Source: Ampullaceana balthica
Lineage: Eukaryota > Mollusca > Gastropoda > Lymnaeidae
Length of the DNA: 64,000 nucleotides
Assembly (NCBI GenBank): GCA_944989445.1
Contig: CALYLW010000161.1
Coordinates: 653,001-717,000, forward strand
Direction of reading: 5' to 3'
Shown: in pieces, positions 12,101 to 24,300 of the stretch
Layout of the letters: every line of letters starts with the position of its first letter
Position numbering within the stretch: position 1 is the first letter of the stretch
The notes under the pieces: generated by a model
Databases searched by the model: none
Seen by the model: the letters and a program-made list of their open reading frames with translations, nothing else
What the model was told of the DNA's origin: nothing
Made by a program: the position numbers and the translations under genes

Positions 12101-15100
12101 ATCAAGACCAACAATGGTCCTTGCGTTTCACTTGCATTGTTCCTTCACAGAATAATGTGAGATTCATAGTGTACTGGTTATCACGCCCGCCTCATACGGG
12201 GAAGGTCCTAGGTTCAAGTCCCAGCGTAAACATTGTTTTTTTTAATTTTTAAAAATGTCTGTTTGTGCCCGTTCTTTTACCCCTTTATTGCCAACAATAG
12301 CTGACCTGCGGCGTAGCATAATGATTTAGTGACGGGTGAAGACTTCCTGAAAGACACAGTTGTCAAAATGGGGTGGGTTTGGGCAAACGACTGTGAGAGA
12401 ATGAAAAGAAGGAACTCTGGAGAGACCCGAGGCGTAGCATACGCCGCAGACTTGCTCATCATAGACAGTGCAAAGAACGGTTGGGGGGGGGGTGAGAGTA
12501 CAGACACAAAAAACAGCCCTAAGTAAATAAAAATACAATAAAAAATAAACGTGAAGACACGCACACTGAGGTAGTTATTACCCGCCTCCCATTTATTACT
12601 ACCATCCCTTAAACATAAACTGTGATTGGCCGACCCTAGCGAGGGTTAGTCATATTTAGGATTGTTAATTGCGTGTTTTTTTTGGAAAACCGGTTGTCGA
12701 TTATGCAACTCCTATTTTAATTTGTTTATCGTTTTATAGCTGACTTCATAGAAGTTAGGGGTGTACCCAATTTTGCCTGCAAATGTCTCGAAACCAACAA
12801 TGAGTTGGCAGTCAACCGACGTTCACGCGTGTGGTTTTGATTTCTTCGCGCTGTAGTTTGTGTGAGTTCTTTCTCCACCTTCTTTGCACTCTCCATGAGC
12901 AAGTCTGCGGCGCATGCTACGCCGCGGGGCGTCTAGTTATCCAATAAATGGTTAAGACTTCATTCTCATGATAACACATAAATTCTCAGACTGTCCTCAA
13001 TACTACTTTAGACTACAATAAAACTAAAATTTACTTTTAAAAGTTGACTAAATTTATTGCCATTGACTAGAGTATTTAAAACTATTCCCTTCACAATATT
13101 ATTTATTATTTTAAATTATTTATTTTCATGCTAATGGACAAAAAAACAACTGCTTTGACCTGTCCAGCATTCTGTAAATATCTTGTTTCATACTCAACAC
13201 TGGTAAGCTCCCTTGGCTTTAGTGGCGATCCGAACATGGCATGGCATCGTATTTCATTTACAGGCTGGGTTTTAGGCCTATTTATAAAGGGACATTTTAT
13301 ATTTAGATGAGTAGAGATTTAGTAGGATTTAACAAACATAGACTTTTGTAAGCAATATTATTAATATACTATAATAATTAATCCCTGCAAGGGCTCTAGC
13401 GCCACACAAATGGATAGATGCAATGTAAGTGAAAATAAAAAATTATGTAAAGAGCAAATTAAATTTCCTAATTAGCAGCCTTGTCTAAAGATAGGTTATT
13501 AGAGAGCCATCTCTATTCCATCAGAACAAAAGAAAATAAATTATCTAATAAGTGGATGTTCTTGTAAGATAGCAACATTCAGCTCTCCAGTTTGGAGGAT
13601 TGGCGCATCAGAAATAGAAGCGTAGGATGCAATAATCTTCTGTATGGAAATAGCGTCTGTAATAGATAAGTAGTGTAATGCCTGGATATTATAACACCTT
13701 TTCCGCTACAGCTAACTTGATTTCAATCAACAATCTTTTTTTTAAATTTATAGCTAGCCTTTAAAATGGCCAAGAGAAGGGTTGTTTTTGAAAAGAGAAC
13801 CTTTAAAAGCTGCTGGGAGGTGAAAATATGTATTTGCTGTAAACGTTTGTGTCTAATTTATAGAGACAATTTGGCTGTGATCAAGGAATATAATTGGAGC
13901 TGAAACATCAATACAAGTTAAAAAGCTTGAATGCAGAGCTGAAGGTAAAGAAGGTAGAAGAATTGAAGAGGAATCTAATATCACAGCAGATGTTTTTACA
14001 AAAGCAAAATTACAAACTTAAGCTACTGGGAAACTGAAATAAATTTATATTGTCGCAAAGGTGAACACAAAATCAGGCCATTTCTGGAGCATTGCATGGT
14101 GCGGAATATCTTGAGTTCAGACAAAAATCAGATAATTTCAAAAGTAGCATTAGAAGAAATACAGTTGCCATCAGGTTTGTGAGATGGCCACTCATGTCAA
14201 AATGCAGCTGATTGAAAAAGTTTCATTTGGCTGTGCTATCAAGAAAAGTAATGACACCACTGACACCTCACATCCTCATCCATGGAGTGGACATCAGTTT
14301 GAATGTTACAGAAAAAATGTAGGAAATGAAATCTATGCATAGGACAATGACAGGAAAATAATTTTTTTGACAATGTATGTCAAAGTTGAACCAACGTGAA
14401 CTCGCCTCGAGAAATACCTGTTACACTTACAGGCGATGTGGGACCTAAAAAAAAATGGGCAAGGATGCGGTTGTGATGCAGGAAAGCTGTACTGGTGAAT
14501 GAGAACACTAATTTAAGTTTAAGACAATAAAAATATGATGTTAAATAATTTCCACATCTCACCTGTAACTTGGATGCTTACACAGCAAAGCTGAGAGAAC
14601 AATGATTTCGTATTCACAAGTTGAGCTCTCCTTGAAGCCGTACACCTCTCCCCTGCCCTCTGGCTGGCACACATATAACACATGGGATTTCCTCGGCAGA
14701 CCCGTCAGGTCACATTTCGTGCCGCCATCCATTATGATTTCATAAAATGGCAGCATCACCCCATCAACATCTCGAAGTGGTATCGCTTCTTCTTGAACCG
14801 GTTTACCTTCCTCTGAACCACAGAAAGTTTAAACTTGAAATGGTTTCTGAAGTTTTGGCACATGATATGCTCACCAGAAACTATTTTATTACTTAAAATA
14901 AGTCAACATGAGTTAATTAAGAGGAAGTATCTAGGTCAAAGAAGTGTGGCTGGGCTTGATGACATCCAGGGCAGTGAACTCAAGGTGTCACAAATCTACC
15001 ATGGATATCTTCTGGTTAAATCCCATTAAATAGAAATTAATTAAAGAATGAAAAAGTATTTATGAATAGTAATAGTATGGTAAGGCGGTTCATTTATACT

Positions 15101-18100
15101 TATCACTTTTCATTAAATTTGCTTTCTTGGTTTTCAAGCTGTCAATCACTTCATTATAATAATTGCCCATCAATATACAGCTTTCAACTTATAAGTAAAG
15201 CCATATCAAAGAACCTTGTTGTTTCTGTAACATTTACTTAATTTGTTCCAGAACTCGGTTAGTAGCCCAAAAAGTTCATAACCCACAACATTGAAATAAT
15301 TACAATCCCTTTCAAGATGAAGGAATGTTCTTTTTTTTCCTGTTAAGTGTCAATAAAAAGAGAGAAAATAAACAAATAAATTAAAAGTTTTAAAAAAAAG
15401 ATTCTTCCCAAGAAAAATATTACATGTAACAGGACACTTTCTCTGAAATCTTTTCTGCTTTAATTTTAGCCCAATGAAAGGGAGGCTGCACATGCAAGCA
15501 AAACTAGGCTACTACATTAGCACTAAGCAATGTTAACATTGTGTGGCTTTTGTTTTTAACGGTACATGATTGTCTCAAACAATACTCCTGGCTCTCTCTC
15601 CCACCTCCATTCATAACCTGAGAAAAACAAATTTCCAAGTTGCTTTTTGTAACCCGAAATGTTCTTGAACTGAAACGTTTGTAGCTTGAGGTACCACTGT
15701 ATATCTATACCCCTGCCTATAAAGGTATTTAAGAAGCAACATGACACCAAGTTGCAAATAACATTTAATATTATTTTTCATTTGTGGGTCACTCTGCCCA
15801 AAGACACCTAGAAACCAAACAATATCAAATAACTATGAAACTTTTCAATGACATGGTGTAGCCCCGTGCAGTCTGCATCTTCCCACTCCCTAGCTATGGT
15901 ACTGGGTCCAATCAAGGTAATCAGAAGTAACTACACAGGCTCAAGTGAGGTAATCAGACTTAAGAATATAAGTCCAAATGAGATAATCAAAGGTAAATTG
16001 ATTTCAAAAATAATATTCTGATTTCATGTAATTAATTTTGAAGTTGTTTTTTTAAATAGAAAAATGCAAATGAAAAAAAAACATTAAAGTTATTTCTGGT
16101 ATTTTTTTTAAAATTTAGACTTTGGTAAAATTCTTCTTTGAATTTTATGGATAATATTCCCAAAAAGAGGGAGAATTTCATATGAAATAATCTAAAATTC
16201 ACTCTAGCTGAATTTGAGTGTCTCATTATATAACAATTATAAATTATTATCCCTTACTTATTGATTAACATTTTTTTACAGATGACTTTACTTGTTTTGT
16301 CTAAAATAAAATTTCAAAAGAAAAAGAAAATTTCAAGATTTCATGGCCAACTACAGGTTTTCATTTACTTACCTTTCAATTTATCTCTGTGATTGCCAAA
16401 GCCAAGGTAATATTCTTGTAACTTTGGTTGCTGAAACGATCAGATTCAAAATTAAAGAATAAATCCCACAAATTAGAATTTTAATCTATTGTTACTGATA
16501 GTGTTTGAATCATGCATACTATTTAGGTGTAGATCTTTGAAAATGCAGGTGTTAATTTTATTGATTTTTAGCAGGTAGTTAAAAAGAACTTGCCCTCACC
16601 ATTCCCTGCTCTTTTGTTTCATGGTACTGCTTCAAGTGTTTACCATGGCATAATTCAATAGTCCAATAACTCTCTATCTGAAAACAAATTACACTTTTCT
16701 CTGTTTAACAACTCACAAATGGAAGAAAATGTACAGCTGTTTCCTTCAAATACTCACACTTAATAATTTATTTTTATTACATTAATAACTTTAATGAGAT
16801 GAATCAGGATGGAATATTTTTAAAAATGATTCAAGAGGTATTGCTAATAAATTAAGTGTTTTTAATTTGTGTTGTTTTTTGTGTGCATAATCTAGCAATA
16901 AATATTCCATTGCATTTTGCATGTTATCATTTTAAGAAAAAACGTTATTAATTAATGAAATCTTTCTTTAGTAAATTTCAATTAACAAAAAGAATTTCAA
17001 TAACAAATACTCTTTGGTAAAAGGTTTTACAATTAAATACAGATGAAGTAAATAATAGAAGTTAATTATTTGATGAATTAGTTAAGTAATTTTTAACAAA
17101 ATACAAGATCTTCTTCATGATTCACAAAATTAATTTTTGCTATTAGTACTTAGGAATATTATTAGAGCAGCAATGATATATATGATATATATAAGAAGTG
17201 TTGTGTTGTTTTTTTTTACTCGATATGAGCAGTGAGCTTGCTTGAAAAGTGGCTTCATTAATTCATCAATTGAAGGTCCAGCCTGTGATGAACTGCTATC
17301 CTGGAATAATTATAAAAAATAAAAGAATAATTGAATAAACATTTTTAAAGAAAATTGTTGATGCTATTTTGTTTTTAGAATCTGTATAGAAAACAATTTA
17401 ACTTAATAGAGCTAAACATTTCTCATTCAAAAGGTATTCACTTTTGATGGCTTATTGCTGTCTGGTAGTATACATCGATAATGTTCATTATCATTTGTTG
17501 TGACCATAAGATGACGATCACCTAACAATTCCACCTGAAAAAGAAGGCAAAGAAAAAGCCATAAGCTAATGGTTTCAAGAGTTAATAATTAATAATTAAC
17601 TAACAAAGAAATAAAATGTACAACTACTATAAAAGTATGCTTTCTTTAATTTATTAAAGATTGAGTGTAAAATTAAATGTTTCAAGTGAATAGCTGAATT
17701 TATTAATAAATTAATATATTTATTATAAGTATAATTTTCAGTAAAATGTCTAATTTCTACTAATGTCTTTTAGGTTACAACATTTTATCTTGAACTTTCT
17801 CACGAGAAAAAAAGAAAAGTCATATTTACAAAAATTATCAAGTAGCTTTTTCTAAAGAGCAAATCAGCGAGCTGAAAAAATCTAATCTTTCTAAATGAGC
17901 TTAACCAATATATTTTGGAGTAGCCGAATTCATTATGTACTAGGGAATAAAACAGCGCTAACGCAACAATGGGTTATATTTAAACGGTCCTTAAAAGCGA
18001 ACGATCTTAACCTTATGAAAGAGTGAAGAAATATTAGGATCCCGATATTTCGATACGATTCCGATTAATCGTCCCATCATTAATTAATGCACATCATGTA

Positions 18101-19556
18101 CAAAAAGAAATTTCAAGCACATGTTAATATTTTGCCCCCATATTGGTTTTCGTTTATCTCAATCATCGGTTATCTCAACGCTTTTTGGCAAACAAAAAGG
18201 TCGTCGACATAACCGGGTTCGTTTGTAGACATAAATATATCATTAGCCTGAAGAAAATGAAATGCAGAAGTCAGCTCTGAGGAAACCTTCCGACAGGGTG
18301 ACACCCTTAGGTTGGTCACTTTAACGGTATATGTCTGCTTTGAAATGTTTGGATGCGACCCGAGTGCTTGAACTTGTATGAGTAAAAATTACACATCGCG
18401 CATGTGTAACTTTGTAGGAATCACTGCACTGCTGCACACCACGCATTACTCTTGTGTCTTAGTACGGCAATTGCTACCATACAGTGAACGACTCACGTAA
18501 TAACTGTAAATTGTCACGTGATTTTATATTTTTCTATTAAATTTTTGTACTATTAAATTTTTTTGAGATCTAAGAAAGTTAATGAGTGGAGCCAAGCAAT
18601 AAAAATATGGTTAGGATCACCATAAAGGTGGAAACAAAAGATTGTTGTAAAGGATGACATTGCATGTGTCCGGGACTCAGCTGCAACACATCCATTGCCA
18701 AGAACAACGATTTCTATGATTGTTGATGTTATTAAAAGGGAAAATGTTGTGAAGGGGGTGAAATCGATTACAAAATAAAGATCAGGAACATTAGTGCATG
18801 TTGAAAAATTGCTTTTGATGTGGATAACAGAAAATACTTTAGTCAAAACTCTTTTTATTATGTATTTTAGTATTAAGTAGCTGTGTTTAAATTATTTTAT
18901 ACAACCACGTAAATAAATGTATAAGTAACAAGTATAATATTGAAAATAACCATATGATTTTTTTTCATGGGAACGGATTAATCGTTTTCCCTTTATTTCT
19001 TATGGGAAAAATGTGTTTGGTATACGGCATAAGGATACATCCTGTTTAGTATACGACTATACGTCTAAGTCTAAGCTCTAAGGCTACGGCTAAGGGCAAG
19101 GGTCTAGTCTGGAACGGATTTAGGATGTAAATAATCATAAATAATGTAATGTATACCAAGGTACCAATGTAGATGTAAAGTACTTTTAAAGTAGCTGAAT
19201 AATGAAAATGAAAGGCTAGCTACCACTACTAATACTAAGTAAGCCGTAATAACTAGTAGAAGTAGTAGTACTGATTAAAATTAAGTCCATTGAAAACGTT
19301 ACCAAAATCTGCATTCGACATTCAAATTAAACAACGAGTTGACCCCTATTCTCTGATTTTCAATTAAACTTACCTCTTCTCTACTTAAATCAAGATGCCC
19401 TTGCCATTTAATAGAAAAGAGGTTACTATCCATAAAAGGATCAAAGTTTCCGTGAACAAAATTTGCATTATTTAAAAGCGTGATGAATATTTGAAATTGA
19501 AGGATAAGCAATATCGAAATGCTCGAAAGAGGCGTACTAAAATAGATAATTTTCAT
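9137..19556 (-). CDS. ERLEC1: Erlectin (ER lectin 1), 13 coding exons
   Basis: Coding exons on the - strand: 19556-19374, 17534-17442, 17300-17220, 16677-16600, 16430-16373, 14812-14563, 13277-13160, 11843-11655, 11071-11012, 10529-10420, 9851-9774, 9628-9550, 9211-9137. All join in phase and all use GT-AG, giving 483 aa, close to vertebrate erlectin. There is an N-terminal hydrophobic signal (residues about 8-28). The first MRH domain holds [18 protein letters not shown], a [10 protein letters not shown] stretch and [20 protein letters not shown]. The second holds [31 protein letters not shown] and [17 protein letters not shown]. Erlectin is a luminal ER lectin that binds N-glycans in ER-associated degradation with SEL1L/HRD1. 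The weakest junction is the exon 7 donor (GTCAAA at 13159). Large introns hold a Helitron and a hAT remnant. Confidence 0.93.
11312..11490. repeat. Possible MITE in ERLEC1 intron 8
   Basis: CAATGTTCCCTCTAAGGTAC at the left and CTTAAAGGGAAGATT at the right form short imperfect inverted ends around a block with TGCACGGC words. It is flanked by G-runs. No clear target duplication was seen. Confidence 0.3.
12005..12936 (+). mobile_element. Non-autonomous Helitron, 932 bp
   Basis: The 5' end is TCTATATATATAATTCTC after an A (12004). The 3' end is CTAG (12933-12936) followed by T, the A|T target typical of Helitrons, which make no target duplication. A stem GCGGCG..CGCCGC (12908-12925) lies a few bases before CTAG, as expected for the Helitron terminator. 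There is no Rep/helicase ORF. Inside are a tRNA-Val-like stretch (12160-12232) and, at about 12425-12478, a reversed copy of the element's own 3' region. It lies in ERLEC1 intron 7, between the exons at 13160 and 11843. Confidence 0.75.
12160..12232 (+). pseudogene. tRNA-Val-like pseudogene inside the Helitron
   Basis: A-box-like TAGTGTACTGGTTATCACGC, a CTCATAC anticodon loop, AAGGTCC and B-box-like GGTTCAAGTCC follow the animal tRNA-Val layout. The loop reads CAT where valine would need AAC, CAC or TAC. The acceptor and anticodon stems have mismatches, so this is a decayed tRNA or a tRNA-derived fragment rather than a working gene. Confidence 0.55.
13600..13668 (+). repeat. SINE type 1 tail fragment
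   Basis: GTAGGATGCAATAATCTTCTG and the following GCGTCTGTAATAGATAAG match the 3' tail of the SINE copies. Only the end is present, in ERLEC1 intron 6. Confidence 0.55.
13755..14385 (+). pseudogene. hAT transposase fragment (GTF2IRD2-like) in ERLEC1 intron 6
   Basis: Across shifting frames the + strand reads [61 protein letters not shown], then [21 protein letters not shown], and [24 protein letters not shown]. Block order and wording match the N-terminal zinc-finger and early RNase-H-like part of hAT-derived transposases of the GTF2IRD2/SCAND3 sort. Stops and frame changes make it a dead remnant. It does not overlap the ERLEC1 exons at 13160-13277 and 14563-14812. Confidence 0.6.
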
Positions 19557-21369
19557 GTTTTATAATAATAAAAGTCAAAAGAATCATTTATGAGTGGTAT
19601 CTTAATATTTTTAAAGAGCGATCTTTATTTGAAATATCGGAGGCTTATGCATGACACAGAAAAGCGAAAGTTGACGTGTAAACAGGGTGTTTGTTCAATC
19701 GTTGGTGTTGATCAGTGGTCAAAAGAATAAACTTTATTTTAAAAGAGCGTTTTAACTACAATATATTTACTTTTTTTCTGCACACTTTTAAATAAGTCCA
19801 AAATTATTTGGTCCAATCAACTTTTAAAAATAACAAAATGCTAATGGTCAAGCATGACTTACTTAACTTACTAAAAAAATTTAATGGTTTATTGTTATTT
19901 TATTTGTAAAGATGGCAGTAATAAACGCCACCTTGTAATACTAATATAAAGCATATAATGTTTCATATAAAATATTTTTTTTGTATCTAATGTAAAGGTA
20001 ATCTTTTCAGCGAGATGTAGATAGTAGTTGAAGCATAAGTTGAAATTTCTTATACCGAGTCCTAATAAATGTCACGGCTTATTGGGACACCTTGCACATG
20101 TTCATTTCCTTCTTCCCATTTAATACTTAATAGAAAGTAAAATGTTAACATTTTTAAAAATTAAAATCTTATCTATACCGATCCTTCTTCTATACAGAAG
20201 ATTATTGCATCCACAGACCATCCTGGTATCTTGGCAAGTGATGCACTGTTCTCAGGCCATGGCTATGAGAGTTCAACACATTACCCAGCAGCCTTTATTT
20301 CCCTATCTAGTGTTAGGTACCCATTCGGAACTAATCCCTGCCTTTACATTGATTTGAACCAGTGACCATTGGAAATGAATTTAGAATCTTAAAGCAAATA
20401 AGGTTACTAATTCTCATTCTATTATTTTCCAAAGCTAATGGTTAATAAATTCTAATTACTTTTTGGGATAATCTAATATTTCAAAGCTATACCAATTTAA
20501 TCTTTTGGATTTTGTGTGGAAATTGTACATAGATGACATCTTTAGTTTGTAACTATAATTTTTTTTTACTCATGTCTTTTTTCTTACCCTAAAGAGCTAT
20601 TACACAGACTTCAGAAACAAAATCAACAAATAATTGCCCAATTAGAAAAATCAGAAACTCTAATGCCACTTGAATACACTGCATCTAACAAGTGGAAACT
20701 TAAATTCTTTTAATGTAACATGTATTCACGTGTGGAGAAATATATTTTTTTAAGTACTTTAAAATCATATTTTTCTGCACAAAACACTGATAATACCATA
20801 ATCAGGTTTTAGTTACTTGCTTGAAAAAGAAAAAAACTTCATGGCAAGGCCATGGCATTCTCTTACTGTTTTTAAGAGTTTGGAAAGACGACAAAACTTG
20901 CATTATTCGATCTTACAATTTACTGTCATACTTTGTTAAGAAAGTTAACTGATTCATGCAGTTATATACACTTTGAATGTTTTGAATCTAAAGACAATGC
21001 TATAAAACTCAAAGAGGATTAATTCTTCTAATAGTTCTAAAATAGTCTAACAATTCATGTATCAATTTTTTTTAAAATTTTAAGATATGATTTTGGTGGT
21101 AGCAGGTTTGTGTCTCACATTTTTCAAGGAATTTTAATTAAATATTTTAATTTTATATAAACACAACGCAACCTGGATTGAGGTTATTTTTTTATCTTCA
21201 ATGCTGGTTCTTAAGAATTTCAGTATTTTGAATCAACTTGAAAACATCCAACATATTTCTACATGCAATCACAAATGAAAATATTTAAATATAAGATATT
21301 ACACAGAACTGAAAAAAACCAACATTTAATTTGACATACATTTTATTGTCTTGTCTAAAGCAATGAACA
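19557..21369. other. Region between ADAT3 3' end and ERLEC1 5' end
   Basis: This holds the presumed ERLEC1 promoter just above 19556, with no clear TATA or CpG-rich block, then AT-rich DNA and one SINE copy at 20167. No further gene was recognised. Confidence 0.5.
20167..20365 (-). repeat. SINE type 1 copy
   Basis: The + strand starts with the TCTTATCTATAC tail, then CAGAAGATTATTGCATCCAC, GGCAAGTGATGCACTGTTCT, TAGTGTTAGGTACCCATTCG and a trace of a B-box-like GATTTGAACCAGTGACC at 20349-20365. SINE orientation is -. Confidence 0.65.
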
Positions 21370-24300
21370 TCATCTATCTTTGTATAGTTTATCTGTTTCC
21401 TGACTGAGGCAATTCCTAAAAACTTTATAATGATGGTTCAGTCCAGGTTGGCAATGGATCTTGTAGTGAGAACCTAATGCCCCATCAGGATGGGATGAAC
21501 CATAAAAAACTCGACCTATTCTGGAATGTACCAAAGCCATACTGCACCTGAAATTTAATTTTAATACAATTAGTATTTGATACATCCAAAATTCATAGAG
21601 ATAACTAAACCAAGTTATTTAAAAAAATGTCCAGCTCATTTGCAATATTAATTGGAATTAATAGACTACAGATTATTTTTTCAGTAGATACTTAGCATGA
21701 AAGCCTATTTAAAAAGGAAGTACAGCTTGTTTTAATTAATATTTTCAAACAGAAATCTTAGATATTATTAAATTAATTCTTTCACATAGTAAATATTTTT
21801 TGACTTACATTATCAATACTAAAATAATAACTTTGTGAATAAAATTAATTTAATATATTTTTTTTCCTTTAAATTAAATAAAAAATCAAAGAATTTATAA
21901 TTTATACACTCAAATTTAAAATCAAAGAAATAAAACTTTTCAGTAAGTAATTAGTAAAAATATAGTAGTTTTTAAAACATAAAAAAGAAAAAGGTAATTA
22001 GACTAGTAACAAAATTAATATGCCTTACATAACACAAGGTTCTTGAGTTAAAAAAATGTCATAGCCTGTACAAAGATAAGGTCCAGTGTTATCTTTCAAT
22101 ATTGGAATTGTAGCATGCTTTAAAGATGAATGCAAATCTGAAATAACAATGATGATCTGTCAGAAACTATGCAGTAGCTTTTTAAAAAATATGGAAGATA
22201 AATCACATCAGATATCAAATTTCGTTTGACTTATTACCTCATTTTACATTTAAAAAATACTCTTCAAGACTTTATCCCTTAATGCTGTGGGACTTTAAAG
22301 ATTTTTTTTTAAAGTTTAGAACCAACTGATGACATATTGATTTTTACTTAGTAGATCAGTATAATATTCTGGTTGGATAATACTTTCTAACTGTTACACC
22401 AATATATTTTATAGAATGAAATCCTTTTATCAATAAAGACTGTAATAGAAGAAATTGAAATGTGACATTTTTAAACAATATTAGCCCTCATTCAACTTTT
22501 AACCAGTAACTGATGAACACAAAAATTAAAGGTTCCAAAAAATTGGACATTTTCAGCAATTACCATCAAACTGCCACATGCCCCCTCCCTGAGAGTGGGC
22601 CACTAAGTCAATGGCCACCATGACAGCGTGCTGAAGGGGATAACCTGCTTGACGTAAATCATAAGCTTCAGCTACAACTTCTTTGGTTGACGGATTGACC
22701 ACAACAGCTCCTATTGGCAACTGTAATAGTACCAGTAAAAAAAATGACTTCCTTAAAAAAAACTATTTAAAAAAAAGAAAGGCTTAATGAATTCCAATCA
22801 ATAAGAAAGCTGTAATTCATCTATTCTATTTTGAACAGTGAAACACAACATGACATATTCTAATTCAATTATGAAACAACTACAAACTATACTTGAGAAT
22901 CAGTATTGGTTCATATTCATTGTTTCTTTTACTATTAAAAAAAAATATCTCCAAACCTGCATTTTTTTTTCTACTGCCTTAGCAAGTCTTGTAGCCAAAT
23001 TCATGTAATTTTCTATGTATTGTAGCTCCTCAGGACTAAAACAGTTCACAGACAATAATGCAGCAATCCTGGATTGAAGAAAAGCATTTTAAACAGATGG
23101 TAAATTTCAAGCTAGATAATTGATCCTATAACTTGGCGTTTTAACAAACAATGCTGAAACATGATAATATTAAAAATATATTCATACCGGTCCTTAGTTC
23201 AAAATGGTGCTACTTTTCCAAATTACCACATATACTCGTTCTAAAGCCAACCTTTTTTGGAAAAAATCTAGGGGAAAATGTTGTCGGCTTGCCAGCGGGT
23301 TATAGTTGATTTCATTGAATATCAGTGTTTTGAGGGAGTAAAAGTGGGGGAGGGCAGGTGTCTCCTTTCACAGGCTTGTGTTGGTATGTCAAAGCAAGTT
23401 ATTTCCTTTCATATGAAACATCAGACACCGCCTCTCTTTTCTGTCACGCCCTCTCGCTAGTATTGCTGCCCCCTCTCAATATCAACATTGTCCTTAAATA
23501 ATCTGCGCCTATTAGGCCATAATATGGAGTATTATTCCCTAACTGGCAAACTCCGTAAGTCGATTTTTTTTTGCAGGTCCCTTTGAGTTCGACTTAGAGA
23601 GGTCCAACAGTATATTGATGAAACATCTCTGGAGTTATTTACCGACTTTATTAAAATTTAATATAAAAAAATTTTCTTTTTGTTTTAATCCAATAAAATG
23701 CCCTTTAGCAAATGCTATAAAAAAAATGACATCCATCTTTTCTGTTTTTAAAATCTCTTTGTTCTTCAACCTAATCAAAGACAAAAGTAAACAATCATAC
23801 TGGCCAATTTAGCTTGTTTTAAACAAAATGTGTACCATTTTGTTTACGTTGTCCTATTATTTTTTGGGGTCGGCTTGCGAGCAGGTTACACACTTTTTAT
23901 AGTATTCTCTTTCAAAAGAAAAACTGGGCTATAGAACAAGTTTATACAGTAACTAAATTTGATATAAATTTTTACATGTAAACAAATTTAAGCATACATC
24001 TGTGCATGTGTTTAAATTTTCCTATTTACTGTATCTTTTTTTTTATCCATTAGCAAATTAATAACTGACTCTTACTCTTTGTCTTCATGAAAATTAACGG
24101 GCCAATATTTTATAGCCTCATAGTATTGTTGACGTGTGAGTGGTGGAGTTGCAGGCACTTTAACCATATAAGGAGTTCCCAACCCATCAACAGGACACTG
24201 TGGTTTGCTTTCCATATTACCATTTTCTTGCAAATCCTGGCCACTTTGACCCTTGAAAAGAATCACCTGTAATGGGCTATCTTTACCTTGTAAAAAAAAA

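Noticed and set aside
12160..12232. Functional tRNA gene
   Set aside because: The loop reads CAT in a valine-type body and the stems have mismatches, so it is called a pseudogene.
24268..24286. ADAT3 exon 3 starting at the nearer acceptor TTACAG|GTG
   Set aside because: It fits phase only with a shorter exon 2 and drops a GKDSPLQ stretch that matches the family; the chosen pair keeps both phase and conserved residues.
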